From Actinomycetes bacterium (GTDB lineage Bacteria; Actinomycetota; Actinomycetes; Actinomycetales; Dermatophilaceae): a stretch of 59,737 bases of DNA. Position numbers and translations under genes: made by a program. The stretch is from positions 1-59,737 of the forward strand of contig JAKPEG010000051.1 of assembly GCA_029552065.1 (NCBI GenBank), in the 5' to 3' direction. Below the pieces are notes generated by a model that did no database searches, was not told the origin of the DNA, and saw only the letters and a program-made list of their open reading frames with translations. This document shows, piece after piece, positions 30,071 through 43,228 of this stretch. Within the stretch, counting starts at the first letter, position 1; every line of letters begins with the position of its first letter.

Positions 30071-31051
30071 TCACTCGACGTTGCTCACCCCGAAGGTGTT
30101 GCACTGCTGGATGTCGCCGGTCTGGTAACCCTGGGTGAACCAGCGCTGACGGGCGGCCGAGGACCCGTGGGTCCACGTCTCGGGCGTCACCCGGCCCTGG
30201 GTCGCCTTCTGGATCCGGTCGTCGCCGACGGCCGAGGCGGCCGACAGGGCATCGGAGATGTCCTTCTGGGTGATCGGCTTGAGGTATGCCGTGCCGTTGG
30301 CGTCCTTGGTCTCGGTCGCGTGCCGCACCCAGGTGCCGGCCAGACAATCGGCCATCAGCTCGAGCCGCACCGAGCCGGACTGGGCGCCCTGGGGGTCCTG
30401 CTGGGCCCGGCCGAGAAGGTTGAGCAGGTCCTGGATCCGGTGGCCGTATTCGTGGGCGATGACGTATTCCTTCGCGAGCTGGCCGGAGCTGGAACCGAAG
30501 CGCTGGCTGAGCTCCTGGAAGAACGAGGAGTCGATGTAGACCTTCTGGTCCAGCGGGCAGTAGAACGGCCCGACGTCGTTGGAGGCCGTGCCGCACTGGC
30601 TCTGCGTGGCGCCGCTGTAGAGGACGGTCTTCGCCGGGATGTATTGCCTGCCGTACTGCGGGAGGGTCTGCGCCCAGTAGGCCTGCACACTGTTGACCGT
30701 CGCGATGACGAGGCAGTCGTCGTTCTTGTTGGCGTCGGCACCGGTCCTGCACTGGCTGAAGTCGGCGCTGGACTGCTGACCGCCCGCAGCGACCTGGGAC
30801 GGGTCGAGCGGGGTGCTCTGGGTGGTCGTCTGGCTGTCGGGGATCTGGGTGTTGCCCCCGCCGATGGCCCCGCCGCCGAAGATGAGCATGAGGATGAGGA
30901 TGATGAGCCCGCCGATGCCGCCCCCGACCTGGATGCCGCCGGGGAAGCCGCCGCTGCGGCCGCTGCGGCCGCTGCTTCCTCCGCCGAAGCTGTCGCCGCC
31001 CCCGGACTCGACCTGCGAGGTGTCGAGTTGGACGTTCTCGTTGAAGGACAT
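30071..31051 (-). CDS. Neutral zinc metallopeptidase (YpfJ family)
   Basis: 326 residues: cytoplasmic Gly/Ser-rich N-terminus, one transmembrane span (IGGLIILILMLIFGGGAIGG), then an extracytoplasmic peptidase domain with zinc motif HEYGH (AHEYGHRIQDLL) and downstream ELMADCLAGTW with the third ligand. Four to five cysteines in the domain suggest disulfides. ATG 31051 is used; upstream in-frame residues are shadow. It is convergent with the preceding gene across 14 bp. Substrate unknown. Confidence 0.9.
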   Translation of the reverse strand: MSFNENVQLDTSQVESGGGDSFGGGSSGRSGRSGGFPGGIQVGGGIGGLIILILMLIFGGGAIGGGNTQIPDSQTTTQSTPLDPSQVAAGGQQSSADFSQCRTGADANKNDDCLVIATVNSVQAYWAQTLPQYGRQYIPAKTVLYSGATQSQCGTASNDVGPFYCPLDQKVYIDSSFFQELSQRFGSSSGQLAKEYVIAHEYGHRIQDLLNLLGRAQQDPQGAQSGSVRLELMADCLAGTWVRHATETKDANGTAYLKPITQKDISDALSAASAVGDDRIQKATQGRVTPETWTHGSSAARQRWFTQGYQTGDIQQCNTFGVSNVE

Positions 31052-31233
31052 GCACCCTCCCCAGGACGTGGGCCGCGACGCCCGCGGGCCACCCCCACAC
31101 CCTAATGCTCCGCCCCACCGACGGCCCTCGTCGCCGCTGCGACATTCCCGGCGTCCCTGCGGGTGCTGGCACAATGGGAGGTCCGTCCTGCTCCGCTCGC
31201 CGATCCGTGGCGTCCGTCTCTGTGAGGTATGCC

Positions 31234-32832
<1,599 letters not shown>

Positions 32833-32887
32833 CCGGGTGCCCCCGGTCTCGCGCGGCATCCGGACCGACCGGCACCACGGGTCCGCA

Positions 32888-32932
32888 GAACGTGAGAGTC
32901 TGCACCGCCAGCGGGTGCAGACTCTCACGTTC
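32888..32932. terminator. 19-bp perfect hairpin between convergent genes, TCTGCACC-core family
   Basis: Arms 32888-32906 and 32914-32932 are perfectly complementary around a 7-nt loop. The inner arm ends in TCTGCACC / GGTGCAGA, the same core as at 56123-56158. It lies between the ABC-F gene and convergent trpB2, so it is likely a bidirectional terminator. Confidence 0.85.
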
Positions 32933-32971
32933 GCCGGCCCCCTGGTCGCGGTGGCCGGTCGTCCACAGGGG

Positions 32972-34354
32972 TCAGCCGGGGATCGTCGGGAGCCTCGTGA
33001 GCGCCTCGGCAACGGCGTCGTGGATCTGCGACTCCTCGTAGGAATGGTCGGTCATCGACCCCGCGAGGTATGCCGCGTAGGCCGGCAGATCGAGGTGCCC
33101 GTGCCCGCACAGCGCGGTGAGGATCACCTTCTCCTCACCGGTCTCCTTGCAGCGCAAGGCTTCCGCGACGGTCTCGGCGAGGGCGTGGGTGGGCTCGGGG
33201 GCGGGGACGATCCCCTCGGCGCGGGCGAAGAGGACCCCGGCAGAGAAGCATTCGCGCTGCTTCTTGGCCACGGCCTCCATGAGTCCCGACTCGTAGATAT
33301 GCGAGATGAGCGGGCTCATCCCGTGGTAGCGCAGACCCCCCGCGTGGATCGGGTCGGGGATGAAGTCGTGCCCGAGGGTGTGCATCTTCATGAGCGGGGT
33401 CATGCCCGCGGTGTCGCCGAAGTCGTAGGCGTAGACGCCTTGGGTGAGCGACGGGCAGGAGGCCGGCTCGACGGCGCGGATGACCGGCGACATCCGCCCG
33501 GCGAGCTTCTCGCGCAGGAAGGGGAAGGACAGGCCGGCGAAGTTCGAGCCGCCGCCGGTGCAGCCGACGATGAGGTCGGGGGTCTCCTCGACCTTGGCCA
33601 GCTGGCGCAGCGCCTCCTCGCCGATGATCGTCTGGTGCAGGAGCACGTGGTTGAGCACCGAGCCGAGGGCGTAGTTGATCGTCGGGTCCTGCGCGGCGAT
33701 CTCGACCGCCTCCGAGATGGCGATCCCGAGCGAGCCGGGGGAGTCGGGGTGCTCGGCGAGGATCGCCCGCCCGGCCGACGTGAGCTCCGAGGGCGAGGGG
33801 TGCACGGTCCCGCCGAAGGTCTCCATCATGATCCGGCGGTAGGGCTTGGAGTCGTAGCTCGCCCGGACCTGCCAGACCTCGCACTCGAGGCCGAACTGGG
33901 CGCAGGCGAAGGCGAGCGAGGTGCCCCATTGCCCGGCGCCGGTCTCGGTGGTCAGCTTCTTGATGCCGGCCCGGGCGTTGTAGAAGGCCTGTGGCACAGA
34001 GGTATTGGGCTTGTGTGAGCCCGCGGGTGAAACGCCCTCGTACTTGTAGTAGATCCGCGCGGGGGTCTGCAGCGCGGCCTCGAGCCGGTGCGCCCGGTAG
34101 AGGGGCGAGGGCCGCCACAGCCGGTAGACGTCGAGCACCTCGGGCGGGATATCGACGTATTGGGCGGTCGTCACCTCCTGCTCGATGAGCGGCATCGGGA
34201 AGAGGGCGGCGAGGTCGTCGGGCCCGACCGGCTGGCCGGTGCCCGGGTGCAGATAGGGCGGCGGCGGGGTCGGCAGGTCGTGGAGGATGTTGTACCAGCG
34301 TGTGGGCATCTCCAACTCGTCGAGGAGGATCTTGTGTCGCTTGACCGTGCTCAC
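32972..34354 (-). CDS. Tryptophan synthase beta-like protein, TrpB2 type
   Basis: PLP fold-type II enzyme, 460 residues, beginning [22 protein letters not shown], as in the TrpB2 clade. The PLP lysine sits in [11 protein letters not shown], the glycine loop in [12 protein letters not shown] and [11 protein letters not shown], with [15 protein letters not shown] near the C-terminus. TrpB2 proteins often lack a TrpA partner and none is nearby. Whether it makes tryptophan from serine and indole or does something else is unknown. GTG 34354 is in phase with this typical N-terminus. Confidence 0.92.
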   Translation of the reverse strand: MSTVKRHKILLDELEMPTRWYNILHDLPTPPPPYLHPGTGQPVGPDDLAALFPMPLIEQEVTTAQYVDIPPEVLDVYRLWRPSPLYRAHRLEAALQTPARIYYKYEGVSPAGSHKPNTSVPQAFYNARAGIKKLTTETGAGQWGTSLAFACAQFGLECEVWQVRASYDSKPYRRIMMETFGGTVHPSPSELTSAGRAILAEHPDSPGSLGIAISEAVEIAAQDPTINYALGSVLNHVLLHQTIIGEEALRQLAKVEETPDLIVGCTGGGSNFAGLSFPFLREKLAGRMSPVIRAVEPASCPSLTQGVYAYDFGDTAGMTPLMKMHTLGHDFIPDPIHAGGLRYHGMSPLISHIYESGLMEAVAKKQRECFSAGVLFARAEGIVPAPEPTHALAETVAEALRCKETGEEKVILTALCGHGHLDLPAYAAYLAGSMTDHSYEESQIHDAVAEALTRLPTIPG

Positions 34355-34453
34355 CCGTGAGCTCCCTTCGCTGGGCCTGTGGGGACATCCTGGCCCCACC
34401 GCGACCCGACCGACAACGCGGGGGTCTGTCGGGGACCGCCGCATACTGGATCG

Positions 34454-35593
34454 GTGCCTCCTCGCCGCCGGATCGGGTATGCCGCGTGCGTGGCCGCCGT
34501 GCTCCTCGGCGGCACCGCGTGCACGGGCGATGTCGCCCGTAGCTGGACCTCGATCGGTCCGCTGGCCACGACGTCGATGGGCAGCGTGGTGACTCTCACC
34601 GCTGCCGGGGATGCCCTCGTGGCCGGTCTGAGGACGGGTGATCCGCTCGAGGTCCCAGGCCTGCAGGTGTGGTCGGACGGCGCGTGGCGGGAACTGCCGG
34701 TCCGCCCGAGCAGCCCCTACGCCAAGCTCGCCGTCTGGCAGTCGCTCGTCGCGGATGCCGACGGGTCGCTCCTTGCCGTCGGGGGAGCCCGTGGGGGCGC
34801 GCACGCCAACGTGCGCTGGACGGTCTGGCGGGGCAGCCTGACCGACGGGCTGACCGAGCAGGAGCAGACCTTCGAGACCTTCGGCGGCTGGGGCGCCGGC
34901 GACCAGCTGGGCGCTGCCTTCACCGGCTCCGGGCCGGTGCTCGTGGGTTCGTGGGAGAGCGCCCGCACCGGGCTCGACCTCGACATCTGGCTTCCGCAGG
35001 CGAACCGGTGGGTGCGGCAGTCCTCGGCCGGCACCGCGCTGGAGAGCACCCCCACGGCCATGGTGTCGGGCCGCTCGGTGGCCGCATGGGGAGCGGGTGC
35101 GCTCATCTCCGGTTCGGTGCTGCACCTGGGCGGTGATGCGGTGCGCCAGAACCCGGCGGTCTGGCGTTCGTCCGCGGGCGCCACGGGTTGGATCCGCATC
35201 GACCTGCCCGACGGGGGCGGGGCCGGCGAGGCCACCGGTGCGGTCTGCTCCGACGAGGGCTGCGCCGTCGAAGGAGTCGTCGACGGGCGGCTGGCGATCT
35301 GGCGGGTCGACCCTACCGGGGCGGCCAGGCGGTTGGACGGCATACCGTCGGTCGCCCTCGGCGAGGCGGATGCGATGCCCGCGCCGGTATCGGTCGAGGG
35401 GAGGGTCGCCCTGCTCGTCACCGACCACGACGACCTCGCCAACTCGGTGGTGATCCGCGAGGACGGCTCCGGCTGGAGCCGCAGCCCGGGCCCGCGCGGC
35501 GCGGCGGTCGCCTTCGCCGCCGTCGGGGACACCCTGTATGCCGTGTGCAGCCACGGCGACGAGCCGCACGTCATGTGGAGCCGCCGGGCCTGA
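34454..35593 (+). CDS. Secreted/lipoprotein of unknown function, probable beta-propeller
   Basis: 379 residues. N-terminal signal ([12 protein letters not shown]) followed by GTAC-TGD, a possible lipobox, then about 340 residues rich in Gly, Trp and Ser with repeating units such as [22 protein letters not shown] and [13 protein letters not shown], which suggest blades of a beta-propeller. Four cysteines are outside the signal. GTG 34454 is chosen because CATACT lies 6 nt upstream (leaderless). No enzymatic motif is seen. Confidence 0.72.
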   Translation: MPPRRRIGYAACVAAVLLGGTACTGDVARSWTSIGPLATTSMGSVVTLTAAGDALVAGLRTGDPLEVPGLQVWSDGAWRELPVRPSSPYAKLAVWQSLVADADGSLLAVGGARGGAHANVRWTVWRGSLTDGLTEQEQTFETFGGWGAGDQLGAAFTGSGPVLVGSWESARTGLDLDIWLPQANRWVRQSSAGTALESTPTAMVSGRSVAAWGAGALISGSVLHLGGDAVRQNPAVWRSSAGATGWIRIDLPDGGGAGEATGAVCSDEGCAVEGVVDGRLAIWRVDPTGAARRLDGIPSVALGEADAMPAPVSVEGRVALLVTDHDDLANSVVIREDGSGWSRSPGPRGAAVAFAAVGDTLYAVCSHGDEPHVMWSRRA

Positions 35594-35668
35594 ACCCTGC
35601 GGGCGTGCCGGACCGGGCCGGGCGCACCGCTCTCGGCGTGCCTCGGGCGCCCGGGATAGCCTGCGAGG

Positions 35669-36493
35669 GTGACCGAGCAGCCTCATCCCGCCATCCGCGT
35701 CGACCGGGACGGCCCGGTCCTCACCGTCACCCTGTGCCGCCCGGATCAGCTCAACGCCCAGGTCCCCTCGATGTGGCTGGCCCTCGCGCAGATCGCCCGC
35801 GAGCTGCCCGCCGACGTCCGCGTCGTCGTCCTGGCCGCACAGGGGCGCTCCTTCTCCGCAGGACTCGACCGCGGCGTCCTTCGCCCGGGCGGGCTGCCTG
35901 GCGAGGTCGACCAGCTGGCGGTCGCGGCCCAGGGCGCGGCCGAGGCGACCGCGATGATCGCCCCCTTCCAGGAGGGCTTCACCGCGTGGCGGCAGGCGCC
36001 CGCGATCGTCGTGGCCGCGGTCCAGGGTCACGCGATCGGGGCCGGTTTCCAGCTCGCCCTCGCCGCAGACCTGCGGGTGGTGGCCGACGACGTGCGTTTC
36101 GCCATGCGCGAGACGAGCCTCGGGATGGTGCCCGACCTGGCCGGGACCGTGCCGCTCGTCCAGGCGGTCGGCTATGCGCGGGCGCTCGAGATCTGCGCGA
36201 CCGGCCGCTTCGTGGGCGCCGACGAGGCGGTGCGCCTGGGCCTCGCCTCGATCGCCGTCCCCGTCGACCAGCTCCCGGCCGCGACCGCCGACCTCGTCGC
36301 CGCGCTCCTGGCCGCTCCCGACGCCTCGCTGCGCGCGCTCAAGCCGTTGCTCGCCGCCGCGGTCACCGCCACCCTCGAGGACCAGGTCGTGCGCGAGCGG
36401 GAGGCGCAGGGGCCACTCCTGCACGCCATGACGCACGCCATCACGCACGCCATGACGCACGCCACCACGCGCGACGCGGGGGCGGGGCGCTGA
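35669..36493 (+). CDS. Enoyl-CoA hydratase/isomerase family protein
   Basis: Crotonase-fold enzyme, 274 residues. The oxyanion-hole segments [10 protein letters not shown] and [18 protein letters not shown] and the active-site region [14 protein letters not shown] are present; the second catalytic Glu is replaced by Asp (VPDLAG), so hydratase activity is uncertain. GTG 35669 is 6 nt from TAGCCT, a leaderless start. The C-terminus carries a His-rich tail ([17 protein letters not shown]) from 12-bp repeats, an unusual addition. A similar gene, echA12, is found near the ABC-F gene in mycobacteria. Confidence 0.88.
   Translation: MTEQPHPAIRVDRDGPVLTVTLCRPDQLNAQVPSMWLALAQIARELPADVRVVVLAAQGRSFSAGLDRGVLRPGGLPGEVDQLAVAAQGAAEATAMIAPFQEGFTAWRQAPAIVVAAVQGHAIGAGFQLALAADLRVVADDVRFAMRETSLGMVPDLAGTVPLVQAVGYARALEICATGRFVGADEAVRLGLASIAVPVDQLPAATADLVAALLAAPDASLRALKPLLAAAVTATLEDQVVREREAQGPLLHAMTHAITHAMTHATTRDAGAGR
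36422..36469 (+). repeat. 12-bp tandem repeat encoding a His-rich tail
   Basis: Four units of CACGCCATGACG (units 2 and 4 vary) lie in tandem at the 3' end of the enoyl-CoA hydratase-like gene. They encode (H-A-M/I/T-T)4. Being in phase, unit changes would only alter tail length. Confidence 0.85.
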
Positions 36494-36599
36494 CCGGCGC
36501 CGGACGGCCGAGTCGCGAGGGATGGGGCCCGGGCCGGGGAATGCGGTCACCCGGTGACGACGTTGCGCCCGTGAACGACGCGAGGGAGGTGGTGGGCCG

Positions 36600-38486
36600 A
36601 TGAGCATGGGTCAGGGTTTCCGGGCCATGCACGGTCTGACCCGGGACCAGTCTGTCGTCCACACCAAGCTCGACCCGGGCACGACCCGGCGGGTACTCGC
36701 CTATGCGCGACCGTTCCGGGCGGCGATCGTCGCCTTCCTCGCCCTCGTCGTCGTCGACGCCTCGGTCGTCGTCGCGGTGCCGTTGCTGCTCAAGGAGATC
36801 GTCGACCAGGGTGTCGTTCCCGGGGACCGCGCCGTCGTCGTGCGGCTCGCTCTCGTGGTCGCCGGCCTGGCCGTCCTTGACGCGGTCCTCGGCATCGCTC
36901 AGCGGTGGTTCTCGGCTCGCATCGGCGAGGGGCTCATCTACCACCTGCGCACCGAGGTCTTCGGTCACGTCCTGCGCCAGCCGATCGCCTTCTTCACCCG
37001 CGCTCAGACCGGGTCGCTGGTGAGCCGGCTCAACTCCGACGTCATCGGGGCGCAGCAGGCCTTCACCTCGGTGCTCTCCTCGGTGGTATCCAACGCCGTC
37101 TCGCTCGTGCTCATCGTCGTCGCGATGGCGACCCTGTCCTGGCAGCTCACCCTCGGTGCCCTGCTGCTCGTGCCCTTCTTCCTCGTGCCGGCCCGGCTCA
37201 TGGGGCGCCGGCTCTCGGCCTTGGCCGCCCGCCAGATGAACCTCAACGCGGAGCTCGGCTCGCGGATGACCGAGCGCTTCAACGTCGCCGGGGCGCTGCT
37301 CGTCAAGCTCTTCGGTACCCCCGAGCGGGAGACCCGCGAGTATGCCGACCGGGCGGCCGCCGTGCGGGACACCGGCGTGCGGATCGCGATGAACCGCAGC
37401 GTCTTCATGACCGCTCTCACCCTCGTGGCGGCGCTGGCCACCGCGATGGTCTACGGCGTGGGTGGGGTGATGGCGGTCGGCGGCAGCCTCACCGTCGGCA
37501 CCCTGCTCGCCCTCGCGGCGCTGCTGGGCCGGCTCTACGGTCCGCTCACCGCGATGTCCAGCGTGCGCGTCGAGGTGATGACCGCCCTCGTATCCTTCTC
37601 CCGGGTCTTCGAGGTGCTCGACCTGCCCCCACTCGTCGCCGACGCGGCCAGCCCGGTGGCGCTGCCCGCCGGTCCCGTCACGGTCGAGTTCGACCACGTG
37701 GGCTTCGCCTACCCCGCCGCCGACGAGGTCTCCCTGCGTTCGTTGGAGGCCACCGTCACGGGCGACCGGGCCGGCGGCGGGACGGTGCTGCGGGAGGTGA
37801 GCTTCACGGCATACCCGGGGCAGGTGGTCGCGCTCGTCGGACCGAGCGGCGCGGGCAAGACGACGATCACCTCGCTCGTCGCGCGGCTCTACGACCCCAC
37901 GTCGGGGGTCGTGCGGATCGGGGGAGTGGACCTGCGGGAGGCGTCCCTCGCGAGTGTGCACGAGACGGTCGGAATGGTCACCCAGGAGGCCCACCTCTTC
38001 CACGACACCATCCGCGAAAACCTCCGGTATGCCGCCCCCGCGGCCACCGAGGAGCAGTTGTGGGATGCGCTCGACGCCGCTCAGGTGCGCGGTCTCGTCG
38101 AGTCGCTCCCCTCCGGGCTCGACACGGTCGTGGGCGACCGTGGGCATCGACTCTCCGGCGGCGAGAAACAGCGCCTCGCGATCGCCCGGTTGCTGCTCAA
38201 GTCACCGCACGTCGTCGTTCTGGACGAGGCGACCGCCCATCTGGACAGCGAGTCGGAGGTGGCCGTCCAGCGGGCGCTCGACGCGGCCCTGACGGGGCGC
38301 ACGGCGCTCGTCATCGCGCACCGGCTCTCGACCGTGCGCGGGGCCGACCTCATCCTCGTCGTCGACGAGGGACGGATCGTCGAGCAGGGCCGACATGTCG
38401 AGTTGCTCGGTCGGGGCGGGCTCTATGCCGACCTCTATCGCACGCAGTACTTCGAGCAGTCCGGTGCCGTCCCGCAGATCGGCTGA
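36600..38486 (+). CDS. ABC exporter, fused membrane and ATPase domains
   Basis: 628 residues: six transmembrane helices in the first 330 residues ([34 protein letters not shown] and others) and a C-terminal ATPase with Walker [10 protein letters not shown], signature [12 protein letters not shown] and Walker [14 protein letters not shown]-loop IAHRLSTV. This is the MsbA/lipid- or multidrug-exporter class; the substrate cannot be told. A purine-rich AGGGAGG site lies 12 nt before ATG 36600. Functions as a homodimer or with an unlinked partner. Confidence 0.92.
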   Translation: MSMGQGFRAMHGLTRDQSVVHTKLDPGTTRRVLAYARPFRAAIVAFLALVVVDASVVVAVPLLLKEIVDQGVVPGDRAVVVRLALVVAGLAVLDAVLGIAQRWFSARIGEGLIYHLRTEVFGHVLRQPIAFFTRAQTGSLVSRLNSDVIGAQQAFTSVLSSVVSNAVSLVLIVVAMATLSWQLTLGALLLVPFFLVPARLMGRRLSALAARQMNLNAELGSRMTERFNVAGALLVKLFGTPERETREYADRAAAVRDTGVRIAMNRSVFMTALTLVAALATAMVYGVGGVMAVGGSLTVGTLLALAALLGRLYGPLTAMSSVRVEVMTALVSFSRVFEVLDLPPLVADAASPVALPAGPVTVEFDHVGFAYPAADEVSLRSLEATVTGDRAGGGTVLREVSFTAYPGQVVALVGPSGAGKTTITSLVARLYDPTSGVVRIGGVDLREASLASVHETVGMVTQEAHLFHDTIRENLRYAAPAATEEQLWDALDAAQVRGLVESLPSGLDTVVGDRGHRLSGGEKQRLAIARLLLKSPHVVVLDEATAHLDSESEVAVQRALDAALTGRTALVIAHRLSTVRGADLILVVDEGRIVEQGRHVELLGRGGLYADLYRTQYFEQSGAVPQIG

Positions 38487-38535
38487 CGCGGCCCCGACCC
38501 GGTCACGGGCAAGCGGGCCGATGTCCGGCCACGCG

Positions 38536-39255
38536 TCACTCGAGCCGAGTGCCCACGAGGGTGCCGATCCCATAGGTGATGGCCATCGCGAGCAACCCGC
38601 CGCCGACGTTGCGCACGACAGCGAGGCGGACCGACGCGCCGCCGAGCTTGGCGGAGATCCACCCGGTCACCGCGAGCGCGATCGCCGCAGCGAGCACGGT
38701 CGCCCAGATCCGAGCGGCGGCCGGGACAAACAGGATCGTCGCGAGCGGCAGCACCGAACCGACGACGAAGGCGAGCATCGAGGCGCCCGCGGCGGCCCAC
38801 GGGTTGGTGAGCTGTTCGTGGTCGATGCCGAGCTCGGCCTCGGCGTGGGCCCCTAGCGCGTCGTGCGCGGTGAGGGCGACGGCGACCTCGTGGGCGAGCG
38901 TCTCGGGCAGTCCCTTGCCCCGGTAGATCCCGGCGAGCTCGGCGAGCTCCTGTTCGGGATAGTCGGCCAGCTCCTGGCGTTCGGTGGCGAGCATTGCGGC
39001 TTCGGTGTCGCGTTGGGTCGATACCGAGACGTATTCGCCGGCCGCCATCGACAGAGCCCCGGCGGCGAGCCCGGCCAGGCCCGCGGTGGCAACCGCGGCC
39101 GTCGAGCCCCCGGCAGCCGCCACCCCGATGACCAGGCCTGACGTGGCCACGATCCCGTCGTTGGCACCCAGGACTCCGGCCCGCAGCCAGTTGAGCCGGG
39201 CGGCGTCCCCCGCGCGGTGCCGCTCGCCCCGGTGCCCACCCGCCTTCGTCGCCAT
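38536..39255 (-). CDS. VIT1/CCC1-family iron/manganese transporter
   Basis: 239 residues with about five transmembrane segments; family motifs GVLGANDGIVATSGLVIGV, GALSMAAGEYVSVSTQ and the cytoplasmic AELAGIYRGKGL region with metal-binding Glu residues. ATG 39255 follows GAGGAGG at 5-6 nt and overlaps the SURF1 stop by 4 bp. Members move iron or manganese out of the cytoplasm. Confidence 0.9.
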   Translation of the reverse strand: MATKAGGHRGERHRAGDAARLNWLRAGVLGANDGIVATSGLVIGVAAAGGSTAAVATAGLAGLAAGALSMAAGEYVSVSTQRDTEAAMLATERQELADYPEQELAELAGIYRGKGLPETLAHEVAVALTAHDALGAHAEAELGIDHEQLTNPWAAAGASMLAFVVGSVLPLATILFVPAAARIWATVLAAAIALAVTGWISAKLGGASVRLAVVRNVGGGLLAMAITYGIGTLVGTRLE

Positions 39256-40055
39256 CACCCGTCCTCCTCGTCCCATATGCGCACCCTCTTTGGCCGTGAC
39301 CCTCGTGCTGCCTCCCGCGCGGTCGCCTGCGCGGGTTGTGCTCGGTAGAGCGTGACGACGAAACCGGCCCCCAAGAGCGCCACGAGCACCCATTGGATGG
39401 CATAGGCGACATGTGGTCCGCGGTCGGGGGTCGGCACCTCGAGCGGTGTCGGCCGTGGCGGCACCTCGCTCGACCCGCTCACCCGCTCGTCGGCGAGGAC
39501 GAGGTATGCCGCGTAGAGCGGGGTCCCCAGTTGCGCCTGAGCATCCGCGACGTTCACCGTGGCCAGTTGGCCGATGGGGAGGTCCTTGCCGGCGGAGTCT
39601 TCGCTCGGCTTGAGCCATCCGGTGATCGTCACGGTTCCCGAGGGGGCGGCCGGCACGACCGGCAGATCCGCCGCGGTCGTGCCGTTCGGTGCCCAACCGC
39701 GGTCGACGAGGAGGGTCCCGCCACTGTCGACGACGAAGGGCACGAGGATCTCCATGCCGGCCGCCGAGTTGAGGGCCCGGTTGCGGACGTAGAGGGGAGG
39801 CCCGGCGGCATACCGGCCGGTCGCGGTCACCCGCGTCCACACCTGGTCCTCACGCAGCGGGGTGCCGACACCGGCGAGCACTGAGGTGAGCGGCACGGCG
39901 TCGCGGGTGTAGTTGCCCTCGACGGCGTTCGCCCGCACGTCCTTCTCCTCGAAGCGGCTCAGCTGCCAGCGGGCGAGGAAGTAGCAGACGATCGCGAGAC
40001 CGATCGCTCCGGCCACCGCGGCGAGGATGCGGCGGTTGAGGACGGAGTGGGGCAC
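39255..40055 (-). CDS. SURF1-family cytochrome oxidase assembly protein
   Basis: 266 residues with transmembrane segments at both ends (about 10-27 and 219-238) flanking a soluble domain with family motifs GRYAAGPPLYVRNRAL, VDRGWAP and HVAYAIQWVLVALL. SURF1 acts in heme A insertion into CtaD, so it links to ctaA and ctaB in this window. GTG 40055 is 32 bp from the divergent moaA start. Confidence 0.93.
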   Translation of the reverse strand: MPHSVLNRRILAAVAGAIGLAIVCYFLARWQLSRFEEKDVRANAVEGNYTRDAVPLTSVLAGVGTPLREDQVWTRVTATGRYAAGPPLYVRNRALNSAAGMEILVPFVVDSGGTLLVDRGWAPNGTTAADLPVVPAAPSGTVTITGWLKPSEDSAGKDLPIGQLATVNVADAQAQLGTPLYAAYLVLADERVSGSSEVPPRPTPLEVPTPDRGPHVAYAIQWVLVALLGAGFVVTLYRAQPAQATAREAARGSRPKRVRIWDEEDG

Positions 40056-40087
40056 CTGCCCACGGTACCCGGCATAGGGTGTCGCCC

Positions 40088-41119
40088 ATGACCGCCCTGC
40101 CCGACCCGCGGCTGCGCCCCCCGCAGGGGCGCACGCTGGTCGACGGCTACGGGCGGGTCGCCCGTGACCTGCGGGTGTCGGTCACCGACCGGTGCGGACT
40201 GCGCTGCACCTATTGCATGCCCGCCGAGGGGCTGCCCTGGCTGCCCCGCGAGGAGATCCTCGACGACGAGGAACTGCTCCGTGTCGTCGGGGTCTTCGTC
40301 GGCCTCGGGGTGCGCCAAGTCAGGCTCACCGGCGGCGAGCCGCTCCTGCGGCGCAGCATCGTCGACCTCGTCGCCGGGCTGGCCGCCCTCACGCCCCGGC
40401 CCCAGCTGGCGATGACGACCAACGGGGTCGGGTTGGCCGCGCTCGCCGGGCCACTCGCGCGGGCCGGACTCGACCGGGTCAACGTCTCCCTCGACACGAT
40501 CTCGCGGGCCCAGTTCCTCGCGCTCACCCGCCGCGACCGGTTCGACGACGTCGTCGCCGGGCTGGCGGCCGCCGCCGAGGCCGGGCTCACCCCGGTGAAG
40601 GTGAACGCCGTCGCCATGCGCGGGGTCAACGACGCCGACGTCGCCGAACTGCTCGACTGGTGTCTCGAGCGCGGCTACGAACTGCGTTTCATCGAGCAGA
40701 TGCCCCTCGACGCCCAGCACGGCTGGGACCGCGAGCGGATGGTGACGGCCGCCGAGGTGCGCGAACGGCTCGAGCGACGGCATACCCTCACGCCCCTGCC
40801 CGACGCCGACCGTGGCAGCGCGCCCGCCGAGCGCTTCCTCGTCGACGGCGGGCCGGCCACGGTGGGGATCGTCGCGAGCGTGTCGGCGCCCTTCTGTGCG
40901 GCCTGCGACCGGACCCGGCTCACCGCCGACGGGCAGGTCCGCAACTGCCTGTTCTCGCAGCGCGAGACGGATCTGCGCGGGCCGCTGCGGGACGGCGCGA
41001 GCGACGCGGAACTGGGCGAGCTCATCCGCGGGGAGATGTGGCGCAAGGCCCCCTCGCACGGGATCGGTCGACCGGGATTCCACCAGCCCGACCGTCCGAT
41101 GTCGGCGATCGGCGGCTGA
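40088..41119 (+). CDS. moaA: GTP 3',8-cyclase (molybdenum cofactor biosynthesis)
   Basis: Radical-SAM enzyme that with MoaC makes cyclic pyranopterin phosphate. The 343 residues have the N-terminal cluster motif CGLRCTYCMP, the C-terminal cluster region CAACDRTRLTADGQVRNCLF and the GG terminus (MSAIGG) typical of MoaA. ATG 40088 is 7 nt downstream of TAGGGT (40075-40080), so leaderless. No other moa gene is nearby. Confidence 0.96.
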   Translation: MTALPDPRLRPPQGRTLVDGYGRVARDLRVSVTDRCGLRCTYCMPAEGLPWLPREEILDDEELLRVVGVFVGLGVRQVRLTGGEPLLRRSIVDLVAGLAALTPRPQLAMTTNGVGLAALAGPLARAGLDRVNVSLDTISRAQFLALTRRDRFDDVVAGLAAAAEAGLTPVKVNAVAMRGVNDADVAELLDWCLERGYELRFIEQMPLDAQHGWDRERMVTAAEVRERLERRHTLTPLPDADRGSAPAERFLVDGGPATVGIVASVSAPFCAACDRTRLTADGQVRNCLFSQRETDLRGPLRDGASDAELGELIRGEMWRKAPSHGIGRPGFHQPDRPMSAIGG

Positions 41120-41158
41120 ACGCGGCCCACTCGCCGCCCAGTCTCTGCTCAGCCGGGC

Positions 41159-42369
<1,211 letters not shown>

Positions 42370-42377
42370 AGCCACCG

Positions 42378-43139
42378 GTGGGCATTCTCGAGGGCAAGAC
42401 CCTTCTCGTCACGGGCGTCCTCATGGACACCTCGATCGCCTTCCACGTGGCGAAGATCGCCCAGGAGGAGGGCGCGAAGGTCATCCTCACGTCCTTCGGC
42501 CGGACGATGAAGATCACGACGACGATCGCCAAGCGGCTGCCGGTCACCCCGCCGGTCGTCGAGCTCGACGTCTCCGACCCGAGCCACCTCGAGAGCCTCG
42601 CCGAGCGCCTACGCGAGCACACCGACCGGCTCGACGGCGTGCTGCACTCGATCGGCTTCGCGCCCCAGGGTGCCTTCACCTTCCTCGACGCGACGTGGGA
42701 GGACGTCGGCACGGCCGTCCACGTCTCGGCATACAGCCTCAAGGCCCTCGCGGTCGCCGCCCTGCCGCTCATGGCCGAGGGCGGGGCGATCGTCGGGCTC
42801 ACCTTCGACGCGAGCTTCGCGTGGCCGGTCTACGACTGGATGGGCGTGGCCAAGGCGGCCTTCGAGTCGACCAACCGCTACTGTGCGCGCGACCTGGGAC
42901 CACAGGGGATCCGCTGCAATCTGGTCGCCGCCGGTCCGATCCGCACGACCGCGGCGAAGTCGATCCCCGGCTTCGAGGTCTTCGAGGAGCAGTGGGACAC
43001 CCGGGCGCCGCTCGGCTGGGACGTCACCGACCCGGTGCCGACGGCCCGCGCCTGCGCGATGCTCCTGTCGGACTGGTTCCCCGCGACGACGGGCGAGATC
43101 GTCCACGTCGACGGCGGCGTCCACGCGATGGGCTGCTGA
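42378..43139 (+). CDS. inhA: Enoyl-[ACP] reductase, InhA/FabI type
   Basis: NADH-dependent final step of fatty acid elongation, 253 residues. Starts MGILEGKTLLVTGVLMDTSI, close to mycobacterial InhA, with the catalytic Tyr-x6-Lys in YDWMGVAKAA, LHSIGFAPQG, and end VDGGVHAMGC. GTG 42378 follows GAAAGCGAG. The pair fabG-inhA suggests one operon with fabG. Confidence 0.94.
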   Translation: MGILEGKTLLVTGVLMDTSIAFHVAKIAQEEGAKVILTSFGRTMKITTTIAKRLPVTPPVVELDVSDPSHLESLAERLREHTDRLDGVLHSIGFAPQGAFTFLDATWEDVGTAVHVSAYSLKALAVAALPLMAEGGAIVGLTFDASFAWPVYDWMGVAKAAFESTNRYCARDLGPQGIRCNLVAAGPIRTTAAKSIPGFEVFEEQWDTRAPLGWDVTDPVPTARACAMLLSDWFPATTGEIVHVDGGVHAMGC

Positions 43140-43228
43140 GGCCACACCGGGATCCCCGGCGGGTGTGAAGGGTGCAGGCACGGCCCTCGCCTTCGCGTGA
43201 TCCGCGAGCCTGACCCTATGGTGGGCAG

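Noticed and set aside
36541-36599. Separate small gene before the ABC exporter
   Set aside because: No supported start or composition; it is leader sequence.
40056-40087. Molybdenum cofactor riboswitch upstream of moaA
   Set aside because: The 32-bp gap to SURF1 and the leaderless start leave no room.
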